This document shows, piece by piece, positions 24,784 through 33,342 of a stretch of DNA of 64,000 bases. The notes under the pieces were generated by a model. It was not told the DNA's origin. It made no database searches and was given only the letters and a program-made list of their open reading frames with translations. Source of the stretch: Chryseobacterium wanjuense (lineage in GTDB: Bacteria; Bacteroidota; Bacteroidia; Flavobacteriales; Weeksellaceae). Position 1 is the first letter of the stretch; each line of letters starts with the position of its first letter. Made by a program: the position numbers and the translations under genes. The stretch lies in assembly GCF_900111495.1 (NCBI RefSeq), contig NZ_FOIU01000001.1, positions 2,170,001 through 2,234,000 of the forward strand, in the 5' to 3' direction.

Positions 24784-25552
24784 GATGGTTTTCTATATGG
24801 TTTTTTAGTTCAGTTTCTTTAATTAAGAATACTTTATTGACATTATTTTTTACAGCTCCAAGAGCGTTTTCCAACTTAGGAAGTATTCCTTTATGCAATT
24901 TTCCTTCATCTTTTAAAACAGAAAATTCTTCTTCAGAAATATTTTTTATGACAGAATCAGGATTGTCAACATCTTCCAAAACTCCCTCTTTATCAAAACA
25001 ATACAACAATTCCACATCATATTTTACTGATAAAGCCTGGGCAATCACCGAAGCAATCGTATCTGCATTGGTATTGAAAAGATGTCCTTTTTTATCGTGA
25101 GTAATTGCTGAAAAAACAGGAACTAATTCCAGTTTAAGCAACTTTGAAATTAGTTTTCTATTCACACTTTTCTCCGTAATATCTCCCACAAATCCAAAAT
25201 CTATTTCTGCGTGTTCTCTTTTTTTGGCTTTAATTAAATTGGCATCAGCACCTGAAAAACCAATTGCTTTACACTTCTTCTGCTGAAGTTTGGCCACAAT
25301 ATTTTTGTTGATCCCTCCCGCATACACCATCGCCACAATATCCAGCGTATCTTTATCCGTAATTCGCCGTCCGTTAATCATTTTTTGTTCGACGCCAAGT
25401 TTATCAGCCAAAATCGTTGCTAATTTTCCTCCTCCGTGAACAAGGATCTTCCTTTCCTTGATTTTAGAAAACTGCTCCAGAAATTCGTTCAATAATTCTT
25501 CATCATCGATTAATGCTCCGCCGATTTTTATGATGTATAATTTTTCTTTCAT
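24758..25552 (-). CDS. argB: Acetylglutamate kinase (N-acylglutamate kinase)
   Basis: Phosphorylates the side-chain carboxylate of N-acylglutamate with ATP. The 264 residues match the short enterobacterial-type kinase, without the N-terminal helix that confers arginine feedback in hexameric enzymes. Visible features: IIKIGGALIDD (phosphate-binding glycine pair), LVHGGGKLATIL, and FNTNADTIASVIAQAL near the nucleotide site. The 3' end overlaps the deacylase start by 26 bp, indicating translational coupling. Confidence 0.94.
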   Translation of the reverse strand: MKEKLYIIKIGGALIDDEELLNEFLEQFSKIKERKILVHGGGKLATILADKLGVEQKMINGRRITDKDTLDIVAMVYAGGINKNIVAKLQQKKCKAIGFSGADANLIKAKKREHAEIDFGFVGDITEKSVNRKLISKLLKLELVPVFSAITHDKKGHLFNTNADTIASVIAQALSVKYDVELLYCFDKEGVLEDVDNPDSVIKNISEEEFSVLKDEGKLHKGILPKLENALGAVKNNVNKVFLIKETELKNHIENHHAGTEICL

Positions 25553-25569
25553 TGCAATCCTTTTTTGAG

Positions 25570-25602
25570 AACCCTGTCAAGGTTTAGAACCTTGACAGGG
25601 TT
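25570..25602. repeat. Perfect 15-bp inverted repeat between argF' and argB
   Basis: AACCCTGTCAAGGTT and its exact complement are separated by TAG. It lies in the 79-bp spacer inside the arginine operon. On neither strand is it followed by a clear T tract, so a processing or stability hairpin is likelier than a terminator. Confidence 0.8.
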
Positions 25603-25631
25603 TACTAGTGAAAAACCTGTTAGGTTTGATT

Positions 25632-26606
25632 TTATTTAGAATTCAACCCATCTAAAATTTCAGAAAAAACCGCCTGAGCCGAGAAAATTCGATTTTTTGC
25701 CTGTTGATAAATAATAGAATTTTCACCATCCATTACCTCATCGCTCAACTCTACATTTCTGCGAACCGGAAGACAATGCATTACTTTTGCCTGATTGGTA
25801 TTGGCTAATTTTTCATTTGTCAGCATCCAGTTTTCTTTCACTTCCGGCATTGCTGCGTAATCATCAAAAGACGACCAGTTTTTAATATAAATAAAATCTG
25901 CATCTTTCAACGCTTCCTCCTGATTATGAACTACTTTCACATCTTTTGTGAAATTTTCATCCAAATCATAACCCTCAGGATTCGTGATCACAAAATCGAC
26001 ATCCATCTCCTGCATCCATTCTGCGAAAGAATTTCCTACCGCATGAGCAATCGGTTTAATGTGAGGCGCCCAAGTCAGCACCACTTTCGGTTTGCGCTGT
26101 ACACTGAGCTTGTCGAAGTGCCAGTTTTCAGTAATCGTGATGCAATCTGCCAAACTTTGCAAAGGGTGACGTGTAGCCGACTCCAATGAAATAACCGGAA
26201 CTTTCGCATGTTGCTCGAACTGACTTAAAATGCTTTCGTTAACATCATCTTCCTTGCTTTTCATTCCAGCAAAACAACGAACCGCGATGATGTCACAATA
26301 TTGATTTAATACTTCAATGGCATCTTTGATGTGTTCAACAGTATCACCGTTCATGACGGCTCCGTCTGCAAATTCCAGATTCCAGGCTTCCTGAGCTGCA
26401 TTTAACGTTAACACATTTAAGCCTAAATTTTGTGCCGCAATCTGGCTGCTTAAACGTGTTCTCAAACTTGAATTTAAAAAGACAAGTCCGATTGTTTTTC
26501 CTTTGCCTTTTTCAGTTTCCGAAAGAGGATTTTCTTTAATTTGTAAAGCTTTTTTTATAATTTCCTGTAAGTTTTTAACATCGCTTACAGAGGTGAATTT
26601 TTTCAT
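25632..26606 (-). CDS. argF': N-acylornithine carbamoyltransferase
   Basis: Transfers carbamoyl from carbamoyl phosphate to N-acetyl- or N-succinylornithine, as in Bacteroidota and Xanthomonas. The 324 residues contain the carbamoyl-phosphate site SSLRTR (46-51), HPLQSLAD and HCLPVRR. It is of the acylornithine type rather than ordinary OTCase: WAPHIKPIAHAVGNSFAEWM is the marker segment. In the loop at 86-92 (NGDTVEH) residue 90 is Val; from memory Bacteroides fragilis succinylornithine enzyme has Pro90 and the Xanthomonas acetylornithine enzyme a Glu at the equivalent place, so the acyl specificity is open. Confidence 0.92.
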   Translation of the reverse strand: MKKFTSVSDVKNLQEIIKKALQIKENPLSETEKGKGKTIGLVFLNSSLRTRLSSQIAAQNLGLNVLTLNAAQEAWNLEFADGAVMNGDTVEHIKDAIEVLNQYCDIIAVRCFAGMKSKEDDVNESILSQFEQHAKVPVISLESATRHPLQSLADCITITENWHFDKLSVQRKPKVVLTWAPHIKPIAHAVGNSFAEWMQEMDVDFVITNPEGYDLDENFTKDVKVVHNQEEALKDADFIYIKNWSSFDDYAAMPEVKENWMLTNEKLANTNQAKVMHCLPVRRNVELSDEVMDGENSIIYQQAKNRIFSAQAVFSEILDGLNSK

Positions 26607-26723
26607 TTTGAATTGATTTTAAAGATTTTTTATCTTACATATTTTGGCTGAATTTTTAACGCTATGATCGCAAAGTTTTTTTTAATTATACTTTCATTTA
26701 AGCCTTATCAGCTTTCTTCGCCT

Positions 26724-27863
26724 TTAAATTTCTTCAAGAACTATTTTCAAAGCACTGATGAATAAATCAGTTTCTTCTTTTTTAATGTTAAGTGCCGGAA
26801 GAATCCTCAACACAGCCTTATCATTGGAATTTCCTGTGAAAATATGATGATTGTATAACAGGTTGTTCCTCACTTCCGAGCAATCCCTGTCGAGCTCAAC
26901 TCCAATCATCAAGCCTTTCCTTCGGATCGTTTTAATATGTGGAAAATCTTTCAATTCATTTTCAATATACTCGCCCATTTTCTGAGCATTTTCGATGAGA
27001 TTTTCATCTTTCATGACGTCCAATACAGCAATCGCAGCGACACAAGCTAAGTGATTTCCACCAAAAGTTGTTCCCAGCAAGCCGTTACTTGCCTGAAATT
27101 TTGGGTGAATCAATACTCCGCCGATTGGGAAACCGTTCCCCATTCCTTTCGCTGTTGTTATAATATCTGCTTCAATTCCAAATTCCTGATGAGCAAAGAA
27201 ATATCCACTTCTTCCATAACCGGACTGAACTTCATCTAAAATCAAAACGCTATTATGTTTTTCACACAATTCTTTAATTTTAGTTAAAAATTCAACCGTT
27301 GGAATCATAATTCCGCCAACTCCCTGAATTCCTTCAATAATTACAGATGAAATTTCCCTTCCTTGTTTTTCGAAAATTGCTTCAAGCTGCTCGATATTAT
27401 TCCATTCAGATTTGATAAATCTTTCATCATAATTTACCGGAGCTACAATCTTAGGATTATCGGTCACGGAAACTGCTGCCGAAGTTCTGCCATGAAACGA
27501 ACCTGAAAAATACAGCACTTTGCTTTTTCCGTTATGGAAAGAAGCCAGTTTTAAAGCATTTTCGTTGGCTTCAGCTCCTGAATTACACAGGAACAAGTTG
27601 TAATCTTCCAAGCCTGAAAGTTTTCCTAATTTCTCAGCCAATTCAGTTTGTAATTCATTCTGAACCGAGTTTGAATAGAAAGATATTTTGTCTAATTGGT
27701 TTTTTAATTGAGTTTGATAATACGGATGATTGTGTCCGATAGAAATTACAGCGTGACCTCCGTAAAAATCAAGATATTTTTCTCCTTTATCGTCCCAAAG
27801 AAATGATCCCTGAGCTTTTACCGGATTTATATTGAATAATGGATATACGTTGAATAAATTCAT
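26724..27863 (-). CDS. argD: N-acylornithine aminotransferase
   Basis: PLP-dependent class III aminotransferase making N-acylornithine from N-acylglutamate semialdehyde and glutamate. Of the 379 residues, the cofactor region is clear: CNSGAEANENALKLA, GSFHGRTSAAVSVT, LILDEVQSGYGRSG and the Schiff-base lysine in TTAKGMGNGFPIGG. Arginine-binding residues of the family are in GVELDRDC and near the C-terminus. It lies third from the promoter-distal side, with a 117-bp spacer to argF' and a 291-bp spacer to argC that holds a long-hairpin element. Confidence 0.93.
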   Translation of the reverse strand: MNLFNVYPLFNINPVKAQGSFLWDDKGEKYLDFYGGHAVISIGHNHPYYQTQLKNQLDKISFYSNSVQNELQTELAEKLGKLSGLEDYNLFLCNSGAEANENALKLASFHNGKSKVLYFSGSFHGRTSAAVSVTDNPKIVAPVNYDERFIKSEWNNIEQLEAIFEKQGREISSVIIEGIQGVGGIMIPTVEFLTKIKELCEKHNSVLILDEVQSGYGRSGYFFAHQEFGIEADIITTAKGMGNGFPIGGVLIHPKFQASNGLLGTTFGGNHLACVAAIAVLDVMKDENLIENAQKMGEYIENELKDFPHIKTIRRKGLMIGVELDRDCSEVRNNLLYNHHIFTGNSNDKAVLRILPALNIKKEETDLFISALKIVLEEI

Positions 27864-27948
27864 TTTTTCTAGTTGATTGTTGTTGGTTGATAGTTGCTGG
27901 TTTTACAACTTCATTTTTAATTTTTTTTGTTTTAATTAATTTCTTTTG

Positions 27949-28141
27949 TCTTGAAACAAAAGAGACAAAAGTTCAAGACTGGAAACTTCCGCTAAAAAAT
28001 ATTTTTGTTCTCTAAAAATTTTAAAACTTGCGCGAAATCGACATTTGTTCTTCGATTCGACATTTTTCTCGCGCTTCGAACAGTAGAATTTTCTTAACGT
28101 TCACAAAAGTATTTTCTTAACGCTCCACTTTCCTAAGTCGG
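27949..28141 (+). repeat. Long-hairpin dispersed element, copy 4
   Basis: Begins ATTTCTTTTGTCTTGAAACA and ends CACTTTCCTAAGTCG. Compared with the other copies its inner stem has diverged: it has AGAATTTTCTTAACG TTC and a short duplicated tail (TTTTCTTAACG occurs twice). It fills the argD-argC spacer inside the arginine operon. Confidence 0.8.
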
Positions 28142-28154
28142 ATTATTTCATGTT

Positions 28155-29117
28155 TTAAAATGCAATTGGTTTCAAGTTTAATCCTGAATTTTCTTCCCAA
28201 CCCATGGCAATATTCATGTTTTGAACCGCCTGTCCGGACGCTCCTTTCAACAAATTATCAATCACTGAGTGAATAACGGCAACATTTCCACTCTTTTCTA
28301 TATGAATCATACAACGATTCGTGTTGACAACCTGTTTTAAATCAATTGCTTTATCACTTACCTTTACAAAAGGCTCATCTGCATAAAAATCCTGATACAA
28401 TTGCTCAATATCTGAAAGTTCTACATCTGTTTTCACCGTGGAACTCGTAAAAATTCCTCTCGCAAAATCTCCTCTCCATGAAACAAAATTTAGACTGATT
28501 TCATTCGTATTGAAAGAAACTAACTGCTGTAAAATCTCATCCACATGCTGATGCGTCAAAGTTTTATAGGCTGAAATATTATCATTCCTCCATGTAAAAT
28601 GCGTCGTTGCCTGCAAAGACTGACCCGCACCCGTCGAGCCCGTAATTCCCGTCGTATACACTTCATTCAACAAACCTTTTTGAGCCAATGGAAGCAAAGC
28701 CAATTGAATCGCTGTTGCAAAACATCCCGGATTCGCAATACTTTTTGCTCCTAAAAGTTGTTTTTTGTTGATTTCAGGTAAACCGTAGATAAAATTTCTG
28801 TTTCCAAAGCTTCTATCCAAACGAAAATCATTTCCTAAATCGATTACTAAAGTTTCATCGTCTACACCATTTTGAACCAGCCAATTCTGACTTTCTTTGT
28901 GAGGAAGGCATAGAAACAAAATATCTACATCTTCAGGCTGATCGGTTAAAACCATTCCACAAATTGTCGCTAAATCCGGGTACAAATCTGAAATTTTTGT
29001 CCCCGAATTTGAACGACTATATAAAAAACGCAATGACACATGGGGATGAAAAGCCAGCAGACGTACCAATTCGCTTCCCGTGTAACCGTTAGCGCCTACA
29101 ATTCCTACTGTTTTCAT
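28155..29117 (-). CDS. argC: N-acetyl-gamma-glutamyl-phosphate reductase
   Basis: NADPH-dependent reduction of N-acylglutamyl phosphate to the semialdehyde. The 320 residues start with the nucleotide-binding motif GIVGANGYTGSELVRLL (5-21). The catalytic cysteine is in ANPGCFATAIQLAL, and the histidine region in FTWRNDNISAYKTLTHQHVDEI. Its start overlaps the argG stop by 4 bp (29114-29117), so the two are translationally coupled. Confidence 0.95.
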   Translation of the reverse strand: MKTVGIVGANGYTGSELVRLLAFHPHVSLRFLYSRSNSGTKISDLYPDLATICGMVLTDQPEDVDILFLCLPHKESQNWLVQNGVDDETLVIDLGNDFRLDRSFGNRNFIYGLPEINKKQLLGAKSIANPGCFATAIQLALLPLAQKGLLNEVYTTGITGSTGAGQSLQATTHFTWRNDNISAYKTLTHQHVDEILQQLVSFNTNEISLNFVSWRGDFARGIFTSSTVKTDVELSDIEQLYQDFYADEPFVKVSDKAIDLKQVVNTNRCMIHIEKSGNVAVIHSVIDNLLKGASGQAVQNMNIAMGWEENSGLNLKPIAF

Positions 29118-30310
29118 ATCTTTTCTCCGTTAATCTGATGATATATATTTAAAGAATTGCTTACAATTTTCGTGTAACCTTTCACATCTTCGCCCGTCCA
29201 AGCTCTGTTTGCTTCGCCGTAGCTTCCGAATTTATCGGACATTAAATCATGTTCAGATTCAATTCCATTTAAAATAAATCGGTAAGGATGAAGGGTTACA
29301 AAAACTTTTCCGCTCACTGTTTTTTGAGAATCAATTAAAAAAGATTCGATATTTCTCATCACCGGATCCAAGAAAAGTGCTTCGTGAAGCCAGTTTCCGT
29401 ACCAATCGGATAATTGGGACTTCATCATTTGCTGATATTTTGAAAGCGTATGTTTTTCCAATAAATGGTGCGCTTTAATGATCACAGATGCCGCCGCTGC
29501 TTCAAAACCAACCCTTCCTTTAATTCCAACAATCGTATCTCCAACGTGGATATCGCGACCAATTCCGTAAGCCGATGCCAATTCTTCAATCTTTTGAATG
29601 GCATAAACCGAATATTCAAAATTTTCTCCATTCACCGCCACTACCTCACCATTTTTGAACTCAATTTCCAATTCTGATGGCTGATCTTCTTTAATTTGTG
29701 AAGGAAAAGCTTCTTCAGGAAGGTAATTTCTTGAGGTCAAGGTTTCTTTTCCACCCACTGAGGTTCCCCAAAGTCCTTTATTCACAGAGTATTGCGCTTT
29801 TTGGAATTCTTTTTCATAGCCGTAATTTTTCAAAAATTCAATTTCTTCTTCACGGGACAAAGACATATCACGAATTGGCGTAATAATTTCTACATTTGGA
29901 CACATTACCTGAAAAATCAAGTCGAAACGAACCTGATCGTTTCCAGCACCTGTACTTCCATGAGCAATCGCATCAGCCCCGATTTCAATCGCACATTTTG
30001 CAATTTCCTGTGCCTGAATCGTACGTTCAGCACTTACAGAAAGTGGATATGTATTGTTTTTCAAGACATTACCAAAAATCAAATATTTCACACAAGAATT
30101 ATAATAATCTTCCTGAGCATCTACGCACCTGTATTCTTTTACCCCAAGATTCAGGGCTCTTTTTTCCAGCTCTTTTTCCTCTTCTTTAGAAAAACCTCCG
30201 GTATTTACAGTAACTGCATACACATCATATCCCAGTATTTCACTGAGATATTTAGCACAGTATGAGGTATCTAAACCTCCGCTAAACGCTAAGACGACTT
30301 TCTTGTTCAT
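29114..30310 (-). CDS. argG: Argininosuccinate synthase
   Basis: ATP-dependent joining of citrulline and aspartate. The open frame extends to 30349, but the ATG at 30310 begins MNKKVVLAFSGGLDTSYC, placing the PP-loop motif SGGLDTS at the N-terminus as in the family; this gives 398 residues. Further family segments are AHGSTGAGNDQVRFD and the C-terminal GSYGEANRAWTGEDVKGYTKI. The start overlaps the end of the GNAT gene by 29 bp. It is the second gene of the arginine operon. Confidence 0.95.
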   Translation of the reverse strand: MNKKVVLAFSGGLDTSYCAKYLSEILGYDVYAVTVNTGGFSKEEEKELEKRALNLGVKEYRCVDAQEDYYNSCVKYLIFGNVLKNNTYPLSVSAERTIQAQEIAKCAIEIGADAIAHGSTGAGNDQVRFDLIFQVMCPNVEIITPIRDMSLSREEEIEFLKNYGYEKEFQKAQYSVNKGLWGTSVGGKETLTSRNYLPEEAFPSQIKEDQPSELEIEFKNGEVVAVNGENFEYSVYAIQKIEELASAYGIGRDIHVGDTIVGIKGRVGFEAAAASVIIKAHHLLEKHTLSKYQQMMKSQLSDWYGNWLHEALFLDPVMRNIESFLIDSQKTVSGKVFVTLHPYRFILNGIESEHDLMSDKFGSYGEANRAWTGEDVKGYTKIVSNSLNIYHQINGEKI

Positions 30311-30881
30311 TATTATATTTAATTTCCGGTTGCGTATACGCAACACCATTTTTTGTTATATTTTCAGGAACGAAAAGCATTGCCGTGCAAAGGCAGTTTT
30401 TACGTTCTTTTTTCATGAGAATATCATAATTCACACAGTTTTTACAACCATTCCAGAATTCTTCATCCTGAGTCAGTTCAGAATAAATTACAGGCTTATA
30501 ACCTAAATCACTGTTGATTTTCATTACAGCAAGACCTGTAGTCAATCCAAAAATCTTTGCATTCGGATATTTGTCTCTAGATAGTTGGAAAACCTTATTC
30601 TTAATTAAAGTTGCAGCTCCCCTTTCCCTGAATTTCGGAGAAACGATCAATCCGGAATTGGCCACAAACTGACCATGCGACCAGGTTTCTATATAACAGA
30701 AACCCACCCACTCACCGTTTTCAGAAGCTATCACAGCATTACCCTCTGAAATTTTTTTACTTAAATATTCTATGGAACGTTTTGCAATACCCGTCCCTCT
30801 TCGCTGTGCAGAATCGTACATTTCCTGCTGTATTTCACTCACATACATCAGATGTATGGATGAGGAAATTTCTATTTCCAT
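30282..30881 (-). CDS. GNAT acyltransferase, candidate N-acylglutamate synthase (ArgA substitute)
   Basis: A 199-residue GNAT protein and the first gene of the arginine operon. The GNAT core is seen in NAVIASENGEWVGFCYIET and FVANSGLIVSPKFRERGAATLIKNKV, the latter containing the acyl-CoA loop. Neither a classical ArgA (kinase-like domain plus GNAT) nor an ArgJ is found in the operon, so this protein is the only candidate here for making N-acetyl- or N-succinylglutamate; a GNAT gene in a Bacteroides arginine cluster has been assigned that role by genetics. The C-terminus (about residues 155-199) has CKNCVNYDILMKKERKNCLC, a cysteine-rich tail. It overlaps argG by 29 bp. Confidence 0.8.
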   Translation of the reverse strand: MEIEISSSIHLMYVSEIQQEMYDSAQRRGTGIAKRSIEYLSKKISEGNAVIASENGEWVGFCYIETWSHGQFVANSGLIVSPKFRERGAATLIKNKVFQLSRDKYPNAKIFGLTTGLAVMKINSDLGYKPVIYSELTQDEEFWNGCKNCVNYDILMKKERKNCLCTAMLFVPENITKNGVAYTQPEIKYNNEQESRLSV

Positions 30882-30902
30882 TTATTTATCTAAATTTTTC
30901 GG

Positions 30903-30935
30903 CAAATTTAAAGTAAAACTACTTTAAAAACCAAA
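30903..30935 (-). promoter_or_regulatory. Arginine operon promoter with palindromic operator
   Basis: On the minus strand TAAATTTG (30903-30910) matches the -7 consensus, 21 bp ahead of the ATG at 30881, and a TTTG (30932-30935) lies 21 bp further upstream. A perfect palindrome TTTAAAGTA-N4-TACTTTAAA fills the space at 30907-30928 and overlaps the -7 element, an ideal site for a repressor. The regulator is not known. Confidence 0.65.
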
Positions 30936-31002
30936 TTAAAAAGATATTTTTTTTGTTTAAAATAAATACACAGGTAATTTTATCTTTACAATAAATTAAT
31001 AT

Positions 31003-31030
31003 TTTGCTAAATAATTATACATTTGCTAAA
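31003..31030 (+). promoter_or_regulatory. Promoter and direct repeats before the InsA-like gene
   Basis: TACATTTG (31018-31025) matches TAnnTTTG, 16 bp before the ATG at 31042. TTTGCTAAA occurs twice, at 31003-31011 and 31022-31030, 19 bp apart and flanking or overlapping the promoter, which could be an operator. Confidence 0.5.
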
Positions 31031-31041
31031 AAAATATAGTT

Positions 31042-31458
31042 ATGGAAACTCACTGTCCAAAATGCAACAGCAATAAAATCGTAAAAAGCGGAATCGTCAA
31101 TGAAAAACAACGTTTCCTATGCAAAAACTGCAACTATTATTTTACCGTAAAAAAACTCGGAAAAAAAATAGATGATTATTACGTAACGAAAGCATTACAG
31201 CTTTATCTTGAGGGTTTAAGTTTCCGCGAAATAGAAAGGATTATCGGAGTTTCTCATGTTACTATTAGTTCATGGATCAAGAAATATAATATCACCAGAC
31301 CCCCACATTCAGAATTTCATCCGGTGTATAAAATTTTAAAGCAAAATGAACTTATTGAATACATGTCTAAAGAAGAAAATATTAAAAATTCCGGACTTAT
31401 TATCACTCAGTTTGCAGATAAATATATGCTGATCAAATGGGAAAGGTTTAAAAAATAA
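31042..31458 (+). CDS. InsA-like zinc-ribbon/HTH DNA-binding protein (no catalytic domain)
   Basis: 138 residues. The N-terminus has a zinc ribbon (CPKC at 5-8, CKNC at 27-30 with NEKQRFLC before it) followed by a helix-turn-helix (LYLEGLSFREIERIIGVSHVTISSWIKKY), the same order as InsA of IS1-type elements. The DDE transposase half (InsB) is not found beside it and no terminal repeats were seen, so it does not look like an active element. The C-terminal 50 residues (from NITRPPHSEF) are of unknown type. It is divergent from the arginine operon with 160 bp between the starts, so it may be a domesticated regulator; that is inference. Confidence 0.75.
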   Translation: METHCPKCNSNKIVKSGIVNEKQRFLCKNCNYYFTVKKLGKKIDDYYVTKALQLYLEGLSFREIERIIGVSHVTISSWIKKYNITRPPHSEFHPVYKILKQNELIEYMSKEENIKNSGLIITQFADKYMLIKWERFKK

Positions 31459-31702
31459 GCTTTGGGAGTTATGAGTTATTAATTATAAGTCATGAGTTTT
31501 AACGCATAAAACAAAAACCATTAATTAATAATCAATATATTAAATATAAAATCAATTCAAAAAGCAGGCATTTTTACAACTCATACTTCATAATTCAAAC
31601 TTACAACTATATAATTACCATAAATATATATTAAATTTTTATAAATAAATTATTAATTCCAATTTGGCTTTCATAAAAAACAACGCCAAAAATTGATAAT
31701 TT

Positions 31703-33082
31703 ATGAAGAAAATTCTCACTTTTATTGGATTGGCTTTAATCAGCAATTCTTTATATTCTCAAGGCTCCCCTGATTATGGAAGTGGATTAAAATTAAACCT
31801 CAATCAACAGGGCGATAAATACATCAGATTCATTTTATGGGATCAGTTTTGGGTAAGAAATACTGAAATGAACCCCGGAAGTATGGTCGGCGGAGAACCA
31901 ACCGACAATTCGTGGAGCTTAGGAAACAGGCGATTACGAGCTTTAGCCTATGCCCAGATTTCCAAAAGATATATGATTTTGGCTCATTTTGGAATTAACA
32001 ATCAGACTTTTATCAATGGCGGCGGTTCCGGAACATCAGGAACGGGTGGTTATGGAAACGGTAAAAAGCCACAGATGTTTTTCCATGATGCCTGGAATGA
32101 GTACGCAGTTATTTTACCTGGAGAAGCAGGAAAATTCAGTTTATCTTTGGGAGCAGGACTGCATTATTACATGGGACTTTCCCGTATGACGATGGCTTCC
32201 ACGCTCAACTTCCTTACCGTTGATTCCCCTATTTTCACCTGGCCTTTGATTGATAATTCTGACCAGTTCGCCAGACAACTCGGCATGTTCGCCAAAGGAA
32301 AGTATGGAAAACTAGAATATCGTTTTAGCTTAAATAAACCTTTCGCAACAGATTTAATTCCAACAAACGTCACAGACCCGGCAAAAGCTGTCGCCGTCGA
32401 CAACAATGGAAATCCAAATTTTTCAAAAGCGGGATATGTAGAATATCAGTTTTTGGATGAAGAATCCAACTTATTACCTTTCAAAGTGGGCTCTTACTTA
32501 GGAACGAAAAAAGTTTTCAATGTGGGCGCCGGGTTTTACCATCAAAAAGACGGAACGAGAACTTCCGTGAATTCAAATATTGAAAAACATGACATCACGC
32601 TCGTTGCAGTCGATGCTTTTGCAGATATTCCTTTGGGAAATGCTAAAAATAAAATGGCAGTTTCAGCGTATGCAGGCTATTACAATTATCAATTCGGGCC
32701 CAATTACATCAGAAATTTAGGCATCATGAATATTGCTGCATCCGATCCAAATTTTATTGGTGAAAAAGCTATTGCCGGAGCAGGAAATCTACAACCAACG
32801 ATCGGAACAGGTAATATTATCTACGCACAGGCCGGCTTGCTGTTGCCAAGTCAGGCAGAAAAACCGAAAATCAGAATTCAGCCTTTTGCAGCGTATACCC
32901 ACAAAAATTTTGAAGCATTTGATAAGTCTTCATCGCAATTTGACATCGGCGCCAACTGGTTCATCGACGGTCATCATGCGAAAATCACCACACAATATTC
33001 TACAAGACCGGTGTATACAAACCCAATGGAAAGCCCGAAATCTAAAGGAGAATTTATTGTGCAGTTCCAGATTTATTTATAA
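31703..33082 (+). CDS. Outer-membrane porin-like protein
   Basis: 459 residues with a signal peptide (cleavage about residue 19, NSLYSQ). The mature part has alternating strand patterns, aromatic girdle residues and the terminal FIVQFQIYL, an outer-membrane insertion signal ending in a hydrophobic residue. Such porins are usually annotated only as porins in Bacteroidota. The next genes encode an inner-membrane MHS-type symporter and small partners, so this may be the outer-membrane gate of one uptake route. A low-complexity Gly/Thr-rich loop (about residues 111-127) is probably surface exposed. Substrate unknown. Confidence 0.75.
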   Translation: MKKILTFIGLALISNSLYSQGSPDYGSGLKLNLNQQGDKYIRFILWDQFWVRNTEMNPGSMVGGEPTDNSWSLGNRRLRALAYAQISKRYMILAHFGINNQTFINGGGSGTSGTGGYGNGKKPQMFFHDAWNEYAVILPGEAGKFSLSLGAGLHYYMGLSRMTMASTLNFLTVDSPIFTWPLIDNSDQFARQLGMFAKGKYGKLEYRFSLNKPFATDLIPTNVTDPAKAVAVDNNGNPNFSKAGYVEYQFLDEESNLLPFKVGSYLGTKKVFNVGAGFYHQKDGTRTSVNSNIEKHDITLVAVDAFADIPLGNAKNKMAVSAYAGYYNYQFGPNYIRNLGIMNIAASDPNFIGEKAIAGAGNLQPTIGTGNIIYAQAGLLLPSQAEKPKIRIQPFAAYTHKNFEAFDKSSSQFDIGANWFIDGHHAKITTQYSTRPVYTNPMESPKSKGEFIVQFQIYL

Positions 33083-33342
33083 AATACCAATTAATTAAAT
33101 CTTTTGGATGTGTTTAAATCGCAAAGACACAAAGTTTTTTTTAAAACTTAAATATTTTTAAGGCGCAAGAAAATCATGAATTTTCAACAAAAAATATTAT
33201 TAAAATTTTATCGAAGATAAAATCTTTGCGCCTAAAAAATACACAAAATATTCCTCGCGCCTTTGCGATTGCCAACCAAAACAAATTTTTATAAAATTAA
33301 AAAAACTCAATATCAATTTAAACTAACATTAAATCAAACAAT
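33083..33342. repeat. Porin-MFS spacer with imperfect inverted repeat
   Basis: A 260-bp spacer. AATCGCAAAGACAC (from 33117) and CGCGCCTTTGCGATT (to 33270) are complementary ends of an imperfect long hairpin, with inner GGCGCAAGAAAATC and AAAATCTTTGCGCC also pairing. It belongs to the TTTGCG-type repeats seen in the fucose region. No promoter was recognised. Confidence 0.6.

Noticed and set aside
31042..31458. Intact IS1-family insertion sequence
   Set aside because: The catalytic DDE half and terminal repeats are missing.
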